A program made the position numbers and the translations under genes. From contig JAEXTA010000089.1 in the NCBI GenBank assembly GCA_023453665.1, forward strand, positions 1 to 64,000: 64,000 bases of DNA, written 5' to 3'. The notes beneath the pieces were generated by a model. The model worked only from the letters and a program-made list of their open reading frames with translations. It did no database searches and had not been told where the DNA came from. The DNA comes from Bacteroidota bacterium (lineage in GTDB: Bacteria; Bacteroidota; Ignavibacteria; Ignavibacteriales; Ignavibacteriaceae). This document shows positions 51,617 to 60,579 of the stretch, piece by piece. Numbering within the stretch: the first letter of the stretch is position 1; every line of letters begins with the position of its first letter.

Positions 51617-51796
51617 TCATCTCTTTAAATACTGTTGAAGAAGTAAAGAACCAACTTCTTCATAACTAAGCGGGAGAAAATTACCTGTTATATTTTCTAA
51701 CTGTCGTTTTAATATTATTGAAGGTTTATTATGATGATAAGCGGAAGGTAAATTCAAAATAATCTGTGGATACCGTTCATAACATACGGGTAAATT
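51617..51796 (-). other. possible gene remnant or small reading frame (59 codons)
   Basis: A stop-to-stop frame of 59 codons lies within the 313-base gap between the kinase gene and rseP. It lacks an ATG, but the text is protein-like, for example LPSAYHHNKPSIILKRQLEN and LPLSYEEVGSLLLQQYLKR. It may be the C-terminal relic of a lost gene or chance. The gap also contains the rseP terminator and must contain the kinase promoter. Confidence 0.3.
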
Positions 51797-51812
51797 TCAT
51801 TTAAAATAAAAA

Positions 51813-51848
51813 TGCCGGATGAAATTATTAATCAAATTACATCCGGCA
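51813..51848 (-). terminator. terminator after rseP
   Basis: The arms TGCCGGATG/CATCCGGCA continue inward as AAATT/AATTA with one mismatch; read on the minus strand the stem is followed by TTTTTATTTT. It lies 23 bases after the rseP stop. Confidence 0.85.
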
Positions 51849-51870
51849 ATAAATTTTATGTTCTTTTCTG

Positions 51871-53226
51871 TCAGAGACTAAGAATGTCGTTATAAACGAT
51901 GAACGCCATCAATAATAAAAGAAGTACGAACCCGGTATTCTGAATTGCGATTTTAACTTTAATGGGAATTTCTCTTTTCATAATTCCTTCAACAAGAATA
52001 ATTATAAGATGACCGCCATCAAGAACGGGGAACGGCATAATATTAATTATGGCGAGACTTAAACTGAGAAGCGCAAGGAAGTAAAGAAAACTCATAATTC
52101 CGCTATCTGCAGATTTAGCAGCAAACTGAGCAATCTTTATCGGACCTCCGAAAGCTTTTCCAAATTCAACGTTGCCGGCAAATACTTTTCCAAGCATGTT
52201 AAATGTTAAGTTTGTCATTTTAACAATATCAAGCCAGCCATAATAAAACGATTCGAAGAATCCGTAGGTTTTGTATTCTATAAGTCCGCCGAATGTTTGT
52301 CCCAGAGCAACACCAATTGTGCTGTCAGCGCCCGGTGTAATATTTAAAGTTAATGTTTCGCTTTCTCTCTGAACCACAATTGGTATAGTATTGTTAGCAT
52401 TACTCTTAATAATATCTTTGGTCTGAGTGACTGTTCTTATTGGTGTGTTATTAATATTTAACACAATATCACCGGATTGCAGTCCGGCTTTATTCGCCGG
52501 TGAATTTTCTGAAACATCTGTGAAAATTGTTTTCATACCCGATGGAATTAAAAATAATTTTTCACTTTCATCTGCAGGCATTTTTGAACGGGGAATATTT
52601 AGAGTTAAAGTTTCATTATTACGTTCGATTTTTACATTAAGGTTTTCGCCTATTGTATGAATGAATAACTCTGCGCGGACGTCATCCCAGCTTTCTACTG
52701 GTTTACCGTTTATGCTTAAAATTTTATCATCAATTTTAAATCCTAAAGAATCAGCAGGACTTGAAGTTTCAACATAACCTACGGTTGTTGTTCTTATTAC
52801 CTGTTTACCCTGGAAAAAATTAGCTCCCCAGAAAATCAATAAAGATAAAAGCAGGTTCATAATAACACCCGCTGAAATAACAATTACTTTTTGGTAAACG
52901 GGTTTTGCCCTGAATTCATAGGGCTGCGGTTCTTTGTCTGCGTAGGATGTATCAAAACTTTCGTCAACCATTCCAGCTATTTTAACATAACCGCCAAGAG
53001 GAAGTAAGCAGAGGCGATAATCGGTATTCCCCTGTCCGTCAAAATCTTTTGCAAGATCGCCGAAAGTAAATCCCGTAAGTTTATTGTAACCAAATAGTCT
53101 TTTCCCAAATCCTATTGCAAAAACATCAGCGCGCATACCGCATAATTTTGCGGCGGCAAAGTGCCCGAACTCATGAACAAAAACCAGAATGCCGATTGTA
53201 ATTGCGAAATAAATAATATAATCCAT
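51871..53226 (-). CDS. rseP: RIP metalloprotease RseP (site-2 protease)
   Basis: The 451-residue inner-membrane protease has the zinc motif HEFGH (His18, Glu19, His22) in its first helix. Two PDZ-like domains (GYVETSSPADSLGFKIDD and DVSENSPANKAGLQSGD) follow, and the third ligand motif NIMPFPVLDGGH is near the C-terminus. RseP cuts anti-sigma factors and signal peptides within the membrane. It follows dxr by 77 bases, a typical neighbour. The ECF anti-sigma protein at 28 kb is a possible substrate, which is only an inference. Confidence 0.95.
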   Translation of the reverse strand: MDYIIYFAITIGILVFVHEFGHFAAAKLCGMRADVFAIGFGKRLFGYNKLTGFTFGDLAKDFDGQGNTDYRLCLLPLGGYVKIAGMVDESFDTSYADKEPQPYEFRAKPVYQKVIVISAGVIMNLLLSLLIFWGANFFQGKQVIRTTTVGYVETSSPADSLGFKIDDKILSINGKPVESWDDVRAELFIHTIGENLNVKIERNNETLTLNIPRSKMPADESEKLFLIPSGMKTIFTDVSENSPANKAGLQSGDIVLNINNTPIRTVTQTKDIIKSNANNTIPIVVQRESETLTLNITPGADSTIGVALGQTFGGLIEYKTYGFFESFYYGWLDIVKMTNLTFNMLGKVFAGNVEFGKAFGGPIKIAQFAAKSADSGIMSFLYFLALLSLSLAIINIMPFPVLDGGHLIIILVEGIMKREIPIKVKIAIQNTGFVLLLLLMAFIVYNDILSL

Positions 53227-53303
53227 TAAAAGATTAGCTCCTCTTTGTCATTTTAAAATTGTAGAAAATCATAGTTAAACCAGATCAGGTGATTTGTTAC
53301 ATA

Positions 53304-54446
53304 TTAACTTATCGATGAAACGAATTCGCGTGCAAGTTTATCACATTCAATAATCATTTCCAAGTCAGGATTTTTATGATTAACAATGTTATCAAGTGAA
53401 CGATTAATCATTTCAGGAATTTTTGTAAAACCAATTTTTCCTTCAAGAAATTTACTCACTGCTATTTCATTAGCAGCATTAAGAATACACGGTGCTGTTC
53501 CGCCTTCATCAAGTACATCATATGCAAGTTTCAGGCATTCATATTTATTCATGTCCGGTTCAAAAAAAGTAAGACTGCCTATTTCAGGAAAATTCGTTCT
53601 TTTAAATTCATTTGTAAGTCTTTCCGGAAATGAAAGCGCATACTGAATCGGCAATTTCATATCGGGCAAACCAAGCTGAGCTTTAACTGAACCATCAACA
53701 AATTGTACCATTGAATGTATTATAGATTGCGGATGTATAACCACATCGATTTTTTCAGGTTCTAATCCAAACAACCATCGTGCTTCAATTACCTCAAGTC
53801 CTTTATTCATCATTGAAGCAGAATCAATTGTAATTTTATTTCCCATTTTCCAGTTAGGGTGATCGAGCGCTTCTTTTATTGTGACTTTTTCCAATTCGCT
53901 TTTTGTTCTGTTAAGAAAAGGTCCGCCGGATGCAGTAAGAATAATTTTTTCAACCTCATTAATATTTTCACCGACTAGACTCTGGTAAATGGCGCTGTGT
54001 TCAGAATCGACCGGAATTATTTCTGCGCCATATTCCGCACAAAGTTTTGTGACCAATTCGCCTGCAACCACAAGTGTTTCTTTGTTAGCGAGACAAATTC
54101 TTTTTCCACGCATTATCGCTTCAAGTGTTGGAATCAGACCTGCAAATCCAACCATTGCGCCGATAAGAATATCATAGTCACATTCTTTTGCGGCATCTAT
54201 CAGTCCCTGTTCGCCGCCAAGAATATTACATTTGTTACCAACATTCTTCCTTAACTGTTCAGCGAGTTTTTCATCTTTAACAACAACAGTCGTTGGATGA
54301 AATTCTTCAATCTGGGGTTCAAGAAGATCGATCCTGGTATTAACAGTTAGTGCGGATATTGAGAACAGGTCAGGATAGTTGCGTATAACATTCAGTGCAT
54401 TTATGCCTATCGAACCTGTTGAGCCTAATATTAATATTTTCTTCAT
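53304..54446 (-). CDS. dxr: 1-deoxy-D-xylulose 5-phosphate reductoisomerase
   Basis: This 380-residue enzyme of the non-mevalonate isoprenoid pathway makes MEP from DXP with NADPH. Its landmarks are the N-terminal ILGSTGSIGINAL (nucleotide-binding), LANKETLVVAGE, VDSEHSAIYQSL with metal-binding Asp and Glu, TASGGPF, and HPNWKMGNKITIDSASMMNKGLEVIEA. Length is normal. It is upstream of rseP in the same direction, and the two are often co-transcribed in bacteria. Confidence 0.98.
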   Translation of the reverse strand: MKKILILGSTGSIGINALNVIRNYPDLFSISALTVNTRIDLLEPQIEEFHPTTVVVKDEKLAEQLRKNVGNKCNILGGEQGLIDAAKECDYDILIGAMVGFAGLIPTLEAIMRGKRICLANKETLVVAGELVTKLCAEYGAEIIPVDSEHSAIYQSLVGENINEVEKIILTASGGPFLNRTKSELEKVTIKEALDHPNWKMGNKITIDSASMMNKGLEVIEARWLFGLEPEKIDVVIHPQSIIHSMVQFVDGSVKAQLGLPDMKLPIQYALSFPERLTNEFKRTNFPEIGSLTFFEPDMNKYECLKLAYDVLDEGGTAPCILNAANEIAVSKFLEGKIGFTKIPEMINRSLDNIVNHKNPDLEMIIECDKLAREFVSSIS

Positions 54447-54654
54447 TTATGCTGTTTTCAGTGCGCAAAAGTATGAATTAAAGCACTCTTAATCAATGTA
54501 ATATTCGTATGGGAAATGGCGATGTTGAGTTTCTATCCGATAAATGACACTTTTTCTGGGTTTCATTCACTTAACATTATCAGGTAATTGATAATTGATT
54601 CACAAATTATTTATTATTTTCCAATAACAATAATTCACATCAAAAGGAAAACAC

Positions 54655-55788
54655 ATGATAAAACTAAAACTCTTTTTACTGCTTCTCTTATTTTCATCTG
54701 CTTTTAATGTTGATTTTGCCTTACCCCGCTTTGCATTAATGACAAACTCAAAATGTGTTGACTGTCATGTAAATCCAACCGGCGGAAATTTACGAAACAA
54801 CCGCGGCTGGGCTTATGGTAAAAATCAAATTGCAATGGTATCACCTCGTGATGATGATTTTAAAATGACAAACAGACTTGGCGAAAACATTCTTTTCGGT
54901 TTCGATTTCCGGACACAATACTTATTGAAGATGACGGACTCAACCAAACAAACAGACTTTCAGCGAATGACAGGATCAATATATACAGGCGTTGAATTAT
55001 CCGAAGATATAAGCTTATCAGCAAGATATGATTTTATCTGGAGTATCTGGGAAGCTTATGCAACAGCATTTATACTGCCTGGCGATGGTTATGTAAAAGT
55101 TGGTTCATTTACTCCTAACTTTGGAATACGAACCGACGATCACACAGCGTACACAAGAGGCGGAGATCTTGGTGTGTTATTTCAGACGGGAAGACCACAG
55201 GGATTAATTTATGAACCACGTTATACTGAAACAGGTGTGGAAGTAGGTTTTAATTTTTCTGATATGGCATTGTTAACAGCAAGTGTGGGTAATAATCTTG
55301 CAAGATTTAACCAGCAGTTTGTTACTGATCCGGCATATACTGCCACTCTTCAAATAATGCCGCCGGTAAGTGATGATATTGGTTTGTTCCTTGGCGGTTC
55401 ATTTGCAAACTTCAAAAAGAACAACGCAACATTTTCCGGTTTTGATAATGTGATGATGTACGGAGGATTTGCAGGAATAGGTTCCGAGTGTTTTTCGTTG
55501 ATGGGCGAATTTTATCTTGCAAAAGATTTTTATTTACCGGACTCAACATCCAGTGCTATGATGGTAGAAGGTTCATACAGAATTATAAAAGGTCTGAATG
55601 CCGTTGTTCGTTATGATCGTTTTGATCTTAGCACCGATTCAGAAAAAAATGATGTGTCAAGATTAACGGTTGGGTTTGAGTTTATTCCATACAGTTTTAT
55701 TGAGATAAGACCTCAGTACAGAATTCAGATGGAAGATCCGAAAATTGATAACGATTCATTCGTGCTTCAGTTCCATCTATACTATTAA
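54655..55788 (+). CDS. outer-membrane barrel-like protein with one c-type heme motif
   Basis: The 377-residue protein has a signal peptide (LKLFLLLLLFSSAFNVDFA) and then one CxxCH heme-attachment motif, KCVDCHVNPTGG (Cys34, Cys37, His38). The following 320 residues are rich in alternating aromatic and polar strands (GFDFRTQYLLKM, LSARYDFIWSIWEAY, EIRPQYRIQM) ending in FVLQFHLYY, consistent with an outer-membrane beta-barrel. Similar CHVNPTGG-starting proteins occur in Ignavibacteria and Geobacter-like bacteria, from memory. The layout suggests a porin-cytochrome fused in one chain; a role in electron transfer through the outer membrane is an inference. A terminator follows. Confidence 0.75.
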   Translation: MIKLKLFLLLLLFSSAFNVDFALPRFALMTNSKCVDCHVNPTGGNLRNNRGWAYGKNQIAMVSPRDDDFKMTNRLGENILFGFDFRTQYLLKMTDSTKQTDFQRMTGSIYTGVELSEDISLSARYDFIWSIWEAYATAFILPGDGYVKVGSFTPNFGIRTDDHTAYTRGGDLGVLFQTGRPQGLIYEPRYTETGVEVGFNFSDMALLTASVGNNLARFNQQFVTDPAYTATLQIMPPVSDDIGLFLGGSFANFKKNNATFSGFDNVMMYGGFAGIGSECFSLMGEFYLAKDFYLPDSTSSAMMVEGSYRIIKGLNAVVRYDRFDLSTDSEKNDVSRLTVGFEFIPYSFIEIRPQYRIQMEDPKIDNDSFVLQFHLYY

Positions 55789-55808
55789 TATATCTGTATA
55801 ATTATCAT

Positions 55809-55844
55809 AAGCTCCGGTAGTTTCAATACCATCGGGGCTTTTTT
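55809..55844 (+). terminator. terminator after the heme-porin gene
   Basis: The arms AAGCTCCGGTAGT and ACCATCGGGGCTT pair with wobble pairs and one mismatch; six T follow. It lies 20 bases after the stop. Confidence 0.8.
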
Positions 55845-55883
55845 GACCGAACACAAATCTTGATTCGCCGCAAATATTGGCAT

Positions 55884-55913
55884 TTGACAATCAAACATTT
55901 TTTTTGGTATTTT
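55884..55913 (+). promoter_or_regulatory. promoter-like pair before the 28-residue gene
   Basis: TTGACA (55884-55889) and TATTTT (55908-55913) are 18 bases apart, resembling a sigma-70 promoter; TTTG at 55883-55886 also suits a Bacteroidetes -33 element. The start codon lies 60 bases further on. Support is positional only. Confidence 0.3.
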
Positions 55914-55972
55914 CCAAGTGAGAGTCAGGGAAATCATAATAAATAATTCCTCAACATCAAAAAGGAGTCAGC

Positions 55973-56059
55973 ATGATAAAAAAACTTGAATACGGTTGTT
56001 CTTCTCCAGGCATAATAGCATTATTTGCCGTGATAGCTCTCATCGTTTATTTCGTTTAA
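55973..56059 (+). CDS. 28-residue single-helix membrane microprotein
   Basis: A short frame starting with ATG at 55973, five bases after a perfect AAGGAG, encodes 28 residues. A short charged N-terminus (MIKKLEYGC) is followed by a membrane helix (SPGIIALFAVIALIVYFV) ending the protein. A terminator of the previous gene lies upstream and a promoter-like pair is in between, so the gene seems to be an independent unit. Two hairpins follow it (56063-56080 and 56105-56127). No homologue is recalled; function unknown. The ribosome site and clean topology argue against chance. Confidence 0.6.
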   Translation: MIKKLEYGCSSPGIIALFAVIALIVYFV

Positions 56060-56062
56060 GGA

Positions 56063-56127
56063 TTTATCCCAAGGGATAAAATCATTGTCTAAAGACCTTC
56101 TCAGGGGAGCTCCCGTTGGGAGTTCCC
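56063..56127. terminator. two hairpins after the microprotein gene
   Basis: The first is an 18-base near-palindrome, TTTATCCC-AA-GGGATAAA (56063-56080). The second has arms GGGAGCTCCC/GGGAGTTCCC with loop GTT (56105-56127, one mismatch), followed by ATAATATCTTTTC. Termination or RNA stability are the likely roles. Confidence 0.5.
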
Positions 56128-56248
56128 ATAATATCTTTTCAAAGAACCATCCTTATAAAAAATTTCTGTACAGAATTAGAACTAAATTATTTAAGTTTGC
56201 CGGAAATCTTTTATTGTTTTGTTCATTCTCTTGAGCGAAAGGATCTTT

Positions 56249-57541
56249 ATGGAGAGCAACACTGAAGTAAAAAAATCGGGCTTCACTTCCTTTACAAAAA
56301 ATTACTGGGTCGTAATAATGATGGAGTTCTTTGAACGCGGATCTTATTACGGAATGATGAGTATTCTTTCGGTGTATATGACTGATCAGCTTCAATATAC
56401 CAAAGAAAGTGTTGGCGTGATTAAAAGTACAATTCAGCCGCTGCTCTATATACTTCCTATTTTGTCAGGTGCTATCGGTGACAGGTTTGGTTACAAAAGA
56501 ACTTTAACTTTCGCATTTATTTTTCTTGGACTTGGATATTTCCTTACAAGCCAGACAACAGAATACGCAATGGTGTTTGCGAGTCTTGTTATTATGGGAG
56601 TTGGTGCCGGAGCCTTCAAACCAATGATTTCCGGAACAATAGCCCGCGAAACAAATGAAACCAACAGTACACTCGGATTCGGAATTTTTTATTGGTCAAT
56701 TAACCTTGGTGCATTTTTATTCCCTCTGATTCTTGTTCCTTATATAAAAAATACTTTCGGCTGGCAATATGTAATGATGGCTTCCGCTATTGCTACAGCC
56801 TCGATGTTAATTCCTACTTTTCTTTTATATAAAGAACCGAAAAAACCTGCGAGCACTAAAACATTTGCTGAAGTACTAAAAGGTGCGGTAATGGTTTTAA
56901 CCGATGTTAAATTCATCGGACTTATTGTTATCTATTCAGGATTCTGGATTCTATATTTCCAGATGTTTGATTCCGTATTGTGGTATGTTCAAAAATATGT
57001 TGATGCAACATCACTGAATAGCTTTGTTAATGGTGTTCTGGGTGGCGTTGGAATCAACATAGACTGGAAATTTGATGTTGAACATGTAACTGTAATAAAT
57101 GCCGGTACTATTATTCTTCTTCAGATTCTCGTTTCAAACATTGTGAAAAATACAAAAGCGCTTCCAACTATGATTTCCGGAATAGCAATGGGTACGCTGG
57201 GCATGGCAATACTTGCAATCAATACAAACATCTGGGTGTTTATGCTTGGCATAACAATTTTCTCAATTGGTGAAATGACTGCGCATCCAAAGTTTATTAG
57301 TTATGTTGGTTTAATTGCACCTGAAGATAAAAAAGCTTTATATCTCGGTTACTCATTCCTATATGGAGTTCTTGGAAGTTTTATCGGTGGCATTCTCGGC
57401 GCAAATCTTTACGTTCACTTTGTTGATAACTTAAATCAGCCGTCAACACTCTGGATTATATTCAGTATGATTGGTGTTGTTACAATTATCGGACTTCTTC
57501 TTTATAATAAATTTATTGCATCAAAAACAGCTAAAGTTTAA
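56249..57541 (+). CDS. POT/PTR-family peptide transporter
   Basis: The start at 56249 is chosen, with AAAGGA five bases upstream. The 430-residue protein has about twelve membrane helices. The proton-coupled oligopeptide transporter hallmarks are in the first helices: MMEFFERGSYYGMMSILSVYM (ExxER-like EFFERxSYYG) and LLYILPILSGAIGDRFGYKR. These carriers import di- and tripeptides with protons. Its stop overlaps the start of the deacetylase gene (TAATG), so the two are translationally coupled. Confidence 0.93.
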   Translation: MESNTEVKKSGFTSFTKNYWVVIMMEFFERGSYYGMMSILSVYMTDQLQYTKESVGVIKSTIQPLLYILPILSGAIGDRFGYKRTLTFAFIFLGLGYFLTSQTTEYAMVFASLVIMGVGAGAFKPMISGTIARETNETNSTLGFGIFYWSINLGAFLFPLILVPYIKNTFGWQYVMMASAIATASMLIPTFLLYKEPKKPASTKTFAEVLKGAVMVLTDVKFIGLIVIYSGFWILYFQMFDSVLWYVQKYVDATSLNSFVNGVLGGVGINIDWKFDVEHVTVINAGTIILLQILVSNIVKNTKALPTMISGIAMGTLGMAILAINTNIWVFMLGITIFSIGEMTAHPKFISYVGLIAPEDKKALYLGYSFLYGVLGSFIGGILGANLYVHFVDNLNQPSTLWIIFSMIGVVTIIGLLLYNKFIASKTAKV

Positions 57542-58485
57542 TGATGAAAAATTATTTGTTTGTATTCCTGATAATTGCTTACGGATCTCTGTTCGGACAG
57601 AATGTTCCCCAGCAAAAGCTAATGGCTGTCACTGTTGATGACTTGCTGATCAATGGTCCTGATAAAGACCTTGAAACAATCGAAACCATGACGATAAATC
57701 TTTTGAATAAATTTCGTAAAGAAAATATTGAAGCTGTTGGATTTGTTAACGAAGCAAAGCTCTATACAAACGATGAAACCGAAAAGAGAACCGCACTTTT
57801 AAAAATGTGGCTTGATTACGGAATGGATCTTGGAAATCACACCTACTCCCATGTTTCAATGCATGATGTTTCTCTAAAAGAATATGAGGAAAATTTACTG
57901 AAGGGTGAAGTTGTAACTAAAAAACTTTTGTCCGGTGAAGGAAAATCAATGAGATATTTTCGTCATCCTTACTTAAGGACCGGAGAATCAATTGAAACAA
58001 AGAAAGAGTTTAATACATTTTTAACCGATCGTGGTTATACAATTGCCCCGGTGACAATCGAAAATTCAGACTGGTATTTTGCCAACATTTACAGGCGCGC
58101 AATTGCTAATTCCGATTCAACAACAATGAAAATTGTGACTGAAGCATATCTTCAGTTTACAAAAGATGTTATCGAATACGGCGAACTTCTTTCTAAAAAA
58201 CTATTCGGACGACAGATCAAACATGTTTTTCTGATTCACGCCAACGAATTAAACGCAGATTGTTTTGAACAGGTAGCGGAAATCATTAAAAATAATGATT
58301 ACGGATTTACAACGCTTGAAGATGCACTGAACGATGAAGCTTATAAACTCCCCGATAATTTCGTGGGAAAATATGGACCCATCTGGACTCAGCGATGGGC
58401 ATTAGATAAAGGCATGAAAGATATTGTTAAACTTGAACCCGAAATACCCGCTTCAATACGAGAGTTGTACGACAGTTATAAATAA
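57541..58485 (+). CDS. polysaccharide deacetylase family protein, exported
   Basis: The 314-residue protein has a signal peptide (FVFLIIAYGSLFGQ). A NodB-like domain follows, with the metal motif VTVDDLLI (first Asp pair), the HxxxH motif in LGNHTYSHVSMHD, and the barrel strand RYFRHPYLRTG. Deacetylases of this family act on chitin, peptidoglycan or acetylated polysaccharides. It is translationally coupled to a peptide transporter; a joint role in using cell wall or chitin-derived peptides is only an inference. Confidence 0.9.
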   Translation: MMKNYLFVFLIIAYGSLFGQNVPQQKLMAVTVDDLLINGPDKDLETIETMTINLLNKFRKENIEAVGFVNEAKLYTNDETEKRTALLKMWLDYGMDLGNHTYSHVSMHDVSLKEYEENLLKGEVVTKKLLSGEGKSMRYFRHPYLRTGESIETKKEFNTFLTDRGYTIAPVTIENSDWYFANIYRRAIANSDSTTMKIVTEAYLQFTKDVIEYGELLSKKLFGRQIKHVFLIHANELNADCFEQVAEIIKNNDYGFTTLEDALNDEAYKLPDNFVGKYGPIWTQRWALDKGMKDIVKLEPEIPASIRELYDSYK

Positions 58486-58560
58486 AATTATTTCATCTAT
58501 AGCGGTTTATTTTTTTAATTCGTAATTATAACAAGGTTCTTAACCGATTCATTACGAAAA

Positions 58561-60522
58561 ATGAAGACCAATAAAAAAACATACGGATTGTTACAAGCCC
58601 TTTTAATACTCACTTCATTTGCCGCCGCGTATTTTTATTTCCTTCCTTCATACAATGAAGAATATTCTAATGAAGGCTGTACAATTGGTGTTGTCTCCGG
58701 CAGATCAACACCCGATGGCAGACCATTGCTATGGAAACTTCGTGACAACGGCGAAATGCCCAACAATGATATTGTATTTGATTCATCATGCACTTACAAC
58801 TTTATTGCTGTAGTGAACAATGGTGACAGCGCTGTCTGGATGGGTGTAAACGAAAAAGGTTTGGCAATAGTAAACTCAACTGCTTATGATCTTCCCGGAA
58901 CAACAACCGGATTCTCAAACGGATCATTAATGTATTACGCACTTGGTTACTGTAAGTCAGTTGAAGAATTTGAAAACATCCTTCTCAAAACAAATCAGTC
59001 AGGAAGAAAAACACGGGCAAATTTCGGATTGATAGATGCATCAGGCGCCGCAGTAATTTTTGAAACAAGCGGAAACAACTTCTGGAAATATGACGCGAAT
59101 GATAATTCGCAGTCAGCAAAGGGTTATGTAGTACGGACAAACTTTTCATTCGCGGGTGGAAGCACTGCAGGATTGGACAGATACAAAAGAACAGTTTCAC
59201 TTGTTGAAAGTTTACTTAAGCAGAACGAATTATCCCATCAGTTAATTATAAAAAATCATTTCAGAGATTTTTCTGACGAAAGAAGTGAAGAGGTTCTTCT
59301 GCCCTATAAATCAAGATGGTTTGGGATAAAACCATTTGGTTATATTAATTCTAATTACAGCGTTTGCAGAAACATAACTCTTTCTGCTTCTGTTTTTCAC
59401 GGAGTGCTTCCTTCAGAAGAACCGATAACAACAACGATGTGGACAGCACTTGGAAATCCTGCTTCGACTGTTACACTGCCATATTGGGCTGTTGGTAAAA
59501 CGCCGTCACTCACACACGATGTTTCAATATCACCGCTATATAAAAGTGCTGAAATAATAAAATCTTTTCTTTATGATGATCAATCCAACACAAACTATTT
59601 TGATAGTTATAAATTAGTTGATGAATACGGAAAAGGTATTGTTAGAACCATTTCAGAATTTGAAACAAGAACATTGGCTGAAGTTGAAAACGACCTGAAT
59701 GAATTGCGTTTACAAAAATCAACCACAACCAGCCTGCTTAAGATTGAAAATGAAATCTGCAAAAAAGGATTTGATGTAATAGAAACGATAAGGAATGATC
59801 TTAAACAACTTATAGCTCTTGATGTTTATAATTCAAAACCATGGAGAGAAATACACAACATTACATTTGATGATGAATCTGTTATACAATTAATTTCATC
59901 CGGCAGGAACGGAAAAATTGATGAGCCGATACTTAATGAATCAGATATAAATTTTGCAAAACCCGGCGGAGATGATTATTTGATTGGCGAAAATCATTTC
60001 GTTGGTGAAAATTCGAATGAGACAGGCAAATTTTATTTCAGACTTATGTTATGGGGCGATGATAATTCACTTCCTGTTCCCGGTGAAAAAATTTTCTTGA
60101 GAATTTTTAATAACAATAAAATTGATCACGCAAAGTTTTACGGCAACTCGCAATTATTCAGTATTCAAAAAATAAAAAAACTGAATTTTAATCCCGAAAT
60201 ATCCGAGGTAAAAGAAATTAAATCCGCAACTCAAAATATTATTGCGCAGCAGAAGATATCTGAATTCGGTTTGAGTAATAATTATCCCAACCCCTTCAAT
60301 CCTGTAACAAACTTTAGCTACTCTTTGCCGGAAGACGCAAATGTAAAACTGATAATTTATAATTCATTGGGCGAACAGGTCGCAACGCTTGTCGATGAAT
60401 TTAAAAACAGCGGCGAGTATAATGTTCAGTTTGATGCACACAGTTTTGCATCGGGGATTTATTATTATAAACTTACAGCGAATAACTTTACAAGCATAAA
60501 AAAAATGCTGATGGTAAAATGA
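58561..60522 (+). CDS. C45-like NTN hydrolase with a T9SS sorting domain
   Basis: The 653-residue protein has an N-terminal membrane/signal helix, after which Cys40 begins CTIGVVSGRSTPDGRPLLWK, matching the autoprocessed N-terminal nucleophile of C45/acyl-transferase-like NTN hydrolases. LVNSTAYDLPG-type and NFGLIDASGAAVIFETSG segments follow. A helical region (about 380-430), a beta-rich domain and a T9SS sorting domain (NNYPNPFNPVTNFSY..IYYYKLTANNFTSIKKM) complete it. Family members hydrolyse amide bonds of acylated amino acids or beta-lactams; the T9SS tail suggests surface location. Confidence 0.8.
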   Translation: MKTNKKTYGLLQALLILTSFAAAYFYFLPSYNEEYSNEGCTIGVVSGRSTPDGRPLLWKLRDNGEMPNNDIVFDSSCTYNFIAVVNNGDSAVWMGVNEKGLAIVNSTAYDLPGTTTGFSNGSLMYYALGYCKSVEEFENILLKTNQSGRKTRANFGLIDASGAAVIFETSGNNFWKYDANDNSQSAKGYVVRTNFSFAGGSTAGLDRYKRTVSLVESLLKQNELSHQLIIKNHFRDFSDERSEEVLLPYKSRWFGIKPFGYINSNYSVCRNITLSASVFHGVLPSEEPITTTMWTALGNPASTVTLPYWAVGKTPSLTHDVSISPLYKSAEIIKSFLYDDQSNTNYFDSYKLVDEYGKGIVRTISEFETRTLAEVENDLNELRLQKSTTTSLLKIENEICKKGFDVIETIRNDLKQLIALDVYNSKPWREIHNITFDDESVIQLISSGRNGKIDEPILNESDINFAKPGGDDYLIGENHFVGENSNETGKFYFRLMLWGDDNSLPVPGEKIFLRIFNNNKIDHAKFYGNSQLFSIQKIKKLNFNPEISEVKEIKSATQNIIAQQKISEFGLSNNYPNPFNPVTNFSYSLPEDANVKLIIYNSLGEQVATLVDEFKNSGEYNVQFDAHSFASGIYYYKLTANNFTSIKKMLMVK

Positions 60523-60579
60523 CCCCTCATTTTACTGGAAATCCCACTCTGCAGAAATATTAATTAAATGAGGTTAATG

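Noticed and set aside
53386..53646. 86-residue + frame opposite dxr
   Set aside because: Antisense shadow of a conserved housekeeping gene.
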